Assembly: GCF_014843355.1 (NCBI RefSeq)
Contig: NZ_CP062137.1
Location: 1,612,001 to 1,676,000 of the forward strand
DNA: 64,000 nt
Reading direction: 5' to 3'
From: Actinobacillus sp. GY-402
Lineage (GTDB): Bacteria; Pseudomonadota; Gammaproteobacteria; Enterobacterales; Pasteurellaceae
In this document: in pieces, positions 60,259-64,000 of the stretch
How the letters are laid out: each line of letters opens with the position of its first letter
Numbering within the stretch: position 1 is the first letter of the stretch
Translations under genes and position numbers: made by a program
The notes under the pieces: model-generated
What the model was told of the DNA's origin: nothing
The model's database searches: none
Seen by the model: the letters and a program-made list of their open reading frames with translations, nothing else

Positions 60259-62286
60259 CTACAATTTCGCTTTGGATTGCGCCAGGATAGCGCGCAGATT
60301 GGCAATATTGGCGGATGCCTTTTGCTGCTTTTGCTGTTCCGTCATCGGCGGTTTATCCCTTTCCCACAATACGTCGTCCTGCGGCAACTCCAGCAAGAAA
60401 CGGCTAGGTTCGGGTTTAATCAGTTCGCCGTATTGACGACGTTCTTTGCATAAAGTAAAACGCAACGTCCGTTGCGCGCGGGTAATGCCTACATATGCCA
60501 AACGACGTTCTTCCTCGATATTATCTTCATCAATGCTGGTTTGGTGCGGCAGCAATCCTTCCTCCATGCCGACTAAAAACACGTGGGGAAATTCCAAACC
60601 TTTAGACGCATGCAAAGTCATCAACTGGACCTGATCGCTTTCGTCTTCATTTTCAGCGCGTTCCAGCATATCGCGTAAGGTCAGACGCGTTACCACCTGA
60701 TCCAGCGTCATCGGCTCATTATTATCGTCGCCTTGCAGCATGCCGCTCACCCATTCAAACAGCGTGGCGACGTTTTTACTTTGCATTTCCGCCGCTTTCG
60801 GGCTAACGGCATTTTCATACAAATATTCTTCGTAATGAATTTGCGTCAGCATGCGTTTTACCGCCCGTTCGGGTTCGGAACGCAGTAATTCGTCATTCAA
60901 TTCCACCATCCAGCGGGCAAAATTCTGCAACGCATTATAAGCCTTCGGCGTCACACGATGAATTAAATCAAAGTCAAAAACGGCTTCAAACAGGCTGATA
61001 TGCTTCTCATGCGCCAACATACCCAGTTTTTCCAGTGTCGCCGTACCGATTTCCCGTTTCGGCGTATTGATAATGCGAAGCAGCGCCGCATCGTCGTCCT
61101 GATTCACCAATACGCGCAAATACGCCATCATATCTTTAATTTCCGTACGGCTGAAAAAAGACGTTCCGCCGGAAATTCTGTAAGGAATGCGGTTTTGTAT
61201 CAGTACTTTTTCCAGCAAACGGGATTGATGGTTACCGCGATACAAAACGGCATAATCCTTATATTTGGTTTTATGAGAAAAACGGTGGGCAATCAGTTCC
61301 GCCGCCACGCGTTCCGCTTCGTGCTCTTCATTGTTCGCTTCAATAACCTGCAGCGGCTCGCCTTCACCCAGATTCGAGAACAATTTCTTCTCGAACACAT
61401 GAAGGTTATTGTCAATCAGAATGTTGGCGCAATGCAAAATCCGTTGCGTAGAGCGATAATTCTGTTCTAATTTGATCACCTTCAAATCGGGGAAATCATC
61501 GCGCAGACGCACCATATTCTGCGGTCGCGCTCCGCGCCAGGAATAAATGGACTGATCGTCATCCCCTACCACAGTAAAATGTGCCCGCTTACCCACCAGC
61601 AGTTTAATCAATTCGTACTGGCTGGTGTTTGTGTCCTGATATTCGTCCACCAGCAAATATTTAATTTTCGTTTGCCATTTCGACCGCACTTCTTCATTTT
61701 GTTTAAACAATAACGTAGGCAACATGATTAAATCGTCAAAATCCAAAGCGTTATAAGCGCGAATCTGATTGGCATAACGGGCATAACAACGGGCAAAAAC
61801 CTGCTGTTTCTGATCTTTCGCCAACGCCTGCGCCTGTTCCGGCAGAATCAAATCGTTTTTCCAATTGGAAATTTGCATCGTCAGTTCGCGCAGCAAATCT
61901 TTGTCTTCCTGCAAATAATCGGCGGTCAGCTCTTTTAACAACGCCGTTTGATCCTGTTCGTCAAGCAGCGTCATATTAGCTTTAAAGCCTAAATGTTTGT
62001 ACTCGCGTTTAATGATATCGAAACCTAAGGTGTGAAATGTAGAAACGATCAAACCTTTGGTTTGCGCTTTACCGATGGAATGCGCGACCCGTTCTTTCAT
62101 TTCCCGCGCCGCTTTATTGGTGAACGTCACGGCGGCGATTTGGCGCGGCAAATAACCGCACTTGCCGATAAGATAAGCGATTTTATTAATAATCACGCGG
62201 GTTTTGCCGGAACCCGCGCCCGCCAGCACCAAACAAGGCCCGGAAGTGAATTCAACGGCGGTTTGTTGTTGAGGATTTAATTTCAT
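60259..62286 (-). CDS. rep: ATP-dependent DNA helicase Rep
   Basis: A UvrD/Rep superfamily 1 3'-5' helicase that clears proteins ahead of the fork. The ATG at 62286 ([20 protein letters not shown]) gives 675 residues, close to 673 in E. coli. Walker A is [10 protein letters not shown] at 24-33, followed by [32 protein letters not shown] and [14 protein letters not shown]. The ATG overlaps the stop of the YceK-like gene. Confidence 0.96.
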   Translation of the reverse strand: MKLNPQQQTAVEFTSGPCLVLAGAGSGKTRVIINKIAYLIGKCGYLPRQIAAVTFTNKAAREMKERVAHSIGKAQTKGLIVSTFHTLGFDIIKREYKHLGFKANMTLLDEQDQTALLKELTADYLQEDKDLLRELTMQISNWKNDLILPEQAQALAKDQKQQVFARCYARYANQIRAYNALDFDDLIMLPTLLFKQNEEVRSKWQTKIKYLLVDEYQDTNTSQYELIKLLVGKRAHFTVVGDDDQSIYSWRGARPQNMVRLRDDFPDLKVIKLEQNYRSTQRILHCANILIDNNLHVFEKKLFSNLGEGEPLQVIEANNEEHEAERVAAELIAHRFSHKTKYKDYAVLYRGNHQSRLLEKVLIQNRIPYRISGGTSFFSRTEIKDMMAYLRVLVNQDDDAALLRIINTPKREIGTATLEKLGMLAHEKHISLFEAVFDFDLIHRVTPKAYNALQNFARWMVELNDELLRSEPERAVKRMLTQIHYEEYLYENAVSPKAAEMQSKNVATLFEWVSGMLQGDDNNEPMTLDQVVTRLTLRDMLERAENEDESDQVQLMTLHASKGLEFPHVFLVGMEEGLLPHQTSIDEDNIEEERRLAYVGITRAQRTLRFTLCKERRQYGELIKPEPSRFLLELPQDDVLWERDKPPMTEQQKQQKASANIANLRAILAQSKAKL

Positions 62287-62501
62287 TCTTGTTGCGACCA
62301 AACGTAAGGTAACAAAACGGTATCCAGTAAAAACGACAAAGGCAAATCCAAAATCGGTAAGCCCCATTTCTGCGCCTGTCTCCAATCGTACCGCGTGCCG
62401 TCATAAGCTTCGTATTTATCGGCTGGATTCATCAACTGCACGATTGTGCCGCACCCGTTCAGCATGAAAAGTGCGGTCAAAAAAAGCAACGTTTTTTTCA
62501 T
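62283..62501 (-). CDS. Small YceK/YidQ-like lipoprotein
   Basis: The ATG at 62501 ([20 protein letters not shown]) gives 72 residues, with lipobox L-N-G-C at residues 14-17 and outer-membrane sorting after the Cys likely (no Asp at +2). The mature part ends in a hydrophobic segment ([20 protein letters not shown]) as in YceK-family proteins. The function is unknown. The signal-peptide codons LTALF are an uptake sequence. It overlaps rep by 4 bp and follows slyX. Confidence 0.8.
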   Translation of the reverse strand: MKKTLLFLTALFMLNGCGTIVQLMNPADKYEAYDGTRYDWRQAQKWGLPILDLPLSFLLDTVLLPYVWSQQE

Positions 62502-62502
62502 A

Positions 62503-62715
62503 TCAATAATGAGGCGGCGGGGTTTCTTCCGCCTGACTGGCAATATTCGAAGGCTGCATATCGTTCAGCTTCGTCGCCACATGGCGCAATTGCACCTGCA
62601 TGCGATCAATCACAAATTGTTGTTGAACTAATGCGTGGTTTAGTTCCTCTAATAAATTGTCTTGAAATGTAATTTTCATTTCCAGTTCGGCGATTCGTTC
62701 TTCAAGATTTTGCAT
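62503..62715 (-). CDS. slyX: SlyX family coiled-coil protein
   Basis: A 70-residue heptad-rich coiled coil ([20 protein letters not shown], then [20 protein letters not shown]). Function unknown. It lies divergent from fkpA, as slyX does beside fkpA/slyD in enterics and Haemophilus. Confidence 0.9.
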   Translation of the reverse strand: MQNLEERIAELEMKITFQDNLLEELNHALVQQQFVIDRMQVQLRHVATKLNDMQPSNIASQAEETPPPHY

Positions 62716-62809
62716 AATATTTTAAATAAAAGGTTGTGCATTGAGGGATAAAGCTTTACTCTAATTCAATATTCTACCCTAATACAGAGGAAAACACAGA
62801 GGAAAAACA

Positions 62810-63598
62810 ATGGTAAAAATTCAAAAACTCTCAGCGGTTGCATTATTAGTCGGCGCCGTTTTTATGACGACGGCCTGTAACGAAAAAGACAAAACTGCCG
62901 CGCCTGCTGCGGAAACCCAAGCCGCGTCGACGGCAAATGCGGATTTGGTAAAAGATCCTTCTTACGCCGTGGGCGTGTTACTGGGTTCGGATCTGAAAGG
63001 TCTGGTAGATTCCCAAAAAGAAGTGATGAATTACGATCAGGATAAACTCGTTTCAGGCGTGAAAGATGCTCTTGCGGGGAAAGTGGATTTAACTAAAAAC
63101 CAGGAATTGCAAAAAACTCTCACGGATTTAAACGAAAAACTCAGCAAAGCAACGGAAGCAAAAGCCAAAGAAGATGCGGCGAAAGCGGCCGAAGCCGCCA
63201 AACAGGCGCAAGCTGACGGCGAAAAATTCGCGGCCGAATTCAAAAAACAGGAAGGCGTGAAAGAAACTCAATCCGGTCTTTTATACCGCATTCAAACGCC
63301 GGGTGAAGGCGAAACCATCAAACCGGAAGACAGCGTAAAAGTTCACTATACCGGTAAATTACCGAACGGCACCGTATTCGACAGTTCGGTAGAACGCGGT
63401 CAACCGGCCGAATTTGCGTTAAACCAAGTTATTCCGGGTTGGACGGAAGGTCTTCAGTTAGTGAAAAAAGGCGGCAAAATCGAATTGGTCATTCCGCCAG
63501 AACTGGCTTATGGCGATCAGGATTTAGGCACCATCCCGGCAAATTCAACCTTACATTTTGATGTTGAAGTGCTTGACGTCACGCCGGCTAAAAAATAA
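62810..63598 (+). CDS. fkpA: FKBP-type peptidyl-prolyl isomerase, lipoprotein FkpA type
   Basis: A 262-residue periplasmic prolyl isomerase/chaperone. The signal has a lipobox-like T-T-A-C at residues 20-23, so it is probably a lipoprotein, unlike soluble E. coli FkpA. A helical, Ala/Lys-rich dimerisation domain follows (KATEAKAKEDAAKAAEAAKQ), then the FKBP domain with VKVHYTGKLPNGTVFDSSVE and VIPGWTEGLQLV. Divergent from slyX; ends in a terminator. Confidence 0.93.
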   Translation: MVKIQKLSAVALLVGAVFMTTACNEKDKTAAPAAETQAASTANADLVKDPSYAVGVLLGSDLKGLVDSQKEVMNYDQDKLVSGVKDALAGKVDLTKNQELQKTLTDLNEKLSKATEAKAKEDAAKAAEAAKQAQADGEKFAAEFKKQEGVKETQSGLLYRIQTPGEGETIKPEDSVKVHYTGKLPNGTVFDSSVERGQPAEFALNQVIPGWTEGLQLVKKGGKIELVIPPELAYGDQDLGTIPANSTLHFDVEVLDVTPAKK

Positions 63599-63610
63599 AA
63601 AAACATAACA

Positions 63611-63643
63611 AAAAATGACCGCACTTTTATGGCGGTCATTTTA
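63611..63643. terminator. Bidirectional terminator between fkpA and the GNAT gene
   Basis: AAAATGACCGC and GCGGTCATTTT pair across ACTTTTATG, with A and T runs outside. The left arm is part of an uptake sequence. Confidence 0.85.
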
Positions 63644-63651
63644 TTCTGCAC

Positions 63652-64000
63652 TTATAAAACCAATTCAAACACCGATTTCCGGGGATTCAATTTAAATCCT
63701 TCCATTTCCAGAATATTACGCTGTTGCTGATCCTGCTCCACCGTCAGAATATTCGACTGGGTAAAACTGACAAACTCTTTTGCCTTTTCAATCAATGCCT
63801 TATAAATATCGTTTTTATGTTTGCCGTCTTTCACGAAAATATCCGTCAACTGCCAGTAACGCTGTAATTGCAGCGAAGACAAACGCGGATAAAGCTGAAT
63901 AAACCCAACGGCTTTTTCATGTTCGTTAACGGCGATAAAAAAAATGCTTTCACTGAAACGGATACGATTATTCAGAAAAGTTAAGGTACGATCAGGATTT
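63652..64000 (-). CDS. GNAT family N-acetyltransferase, C-terminal part (runs off the window)
   Basis: About 116 codons, open to the right edge; the N-terminus is outside the window. The segment FIAVNEHEKAVGFIQLYPRL followed by QLTDIFVKDGKHKNDIYKAL matches the GNAT beta4 strand and motif A. The substrate is unknown. An in-frame ATG is not needed, since the reading frame continues past 64000. Confidence 0.85.
   Translation of the reverse strand, partial: NPDRTLTFLNNRIRFSESIFFIAVNEHEKAVGFIQLYPRLSSLQLQRYWQLTDIFVKDGKHKNDIYKALIEKAKEFVSFTQSNILTVEQDQQQRNILEMEGFKLNPRKSVFELVL

Overview
The window comes from a Pasteurellaceae chromosome of the Haemophilus-type lineage. The 9-base DNA uptake signal AAGTGCGGT and its complement occur several dozen times, inside genes and between them, and this is the Hin-type uptake sequence. 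Gene content and order (comABCDE, nrfABCD with heme-lyase genes, rppH-lgt-thyA-tadA, slyX-fkpA, a SurA with a single parvulin domain) also fit. A succinate-forming relative such as Mannheimia/Basfia succiniciproducens is a reasonable guess, but the species cannot be proved from the window. Almost all of it is ordinary chromosomal core; there is no prophage, CRISPR array, integrase or transposase gene.

Layout. 1-9.6 kb, nearly all minus strand: the 5' end of leuS, an OpgC-like acyltransferase, a small operon of a secreted transglutaminase with MerT-like and MerP-like proteins, an HI_0552-type protein, apaH-rsmA-surA, pyrR, and purM-purN behind a probable PurR operator. 9.8-10.2 kb: a frameshifted unrecognised gene. 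10.2-14.3 kb, plus strand: rppH, a TauE/SafE permease, lgt, thyA, a 459-bp repeat element with terminal inverted repeats, and tadA. 14.3-20.7 kb, minus: the macromolecular synthesis operon rpsU-dnaG-rpoD and a TonB-dependent receptor with a Fur-like site. 20.9-22.4 kb: psd and fklB. 22.5-27.3 kb, minus: the 5-oxoprolinase operon pxpB-pxpC-pxpA with a divergent NRAMP-family permease, then proB. 27.5-29.3 kb, plus: yjjP-yjjB and folA.

29.3-31.7 kb, minus: a frameshifted MetE-like methyltransferase and an HI0933-type flavoprotein. 31.7-39.6 kb: a complete cytochrome c nitrite reductase module, nrfABCD plus the heme-attachment genes nrfE, dsbE, nrfF and nrfG, with tRNA-Thr on the opposite strand in the middle. 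39.9-47.9 kb, minus: the conserved envelope/lipoate cluster rsfS-rlmH-mrdA-rodA-rlpA-dacA-ybeD-lipB-lipA; mrdA (PBP2) carries a single-base frameshift. 47.9-55.3 kb: rlmJ, mrcA (PBP1a) and, divergently, the competence operon comABCDE with a Sxy/CRP-type (CRP-S) site. 55.5-64 kb: pfkA, luxS-purT, an orphan terminator suggesting a small RNA, a HAD phosphatase with a sugar acetyltransferase, tRNA-Arg x2 and tRNA-Ser, rep, a YceK-like lipoprotein, slyX, fkpA and the C-terminal part of a GNAT acetyltransferase.

The least expected features are the composite repeat at 13.29-13.75 kb, whose two long stem-loops differ in their stems but share a near-identical loop; three genes broken by single-base shifts; a permease in the 5-oxoprolinase operon without the NRAMP metal-binding motifs; and the reuse of uptake sequences as terminators and as signal-peptide codons.
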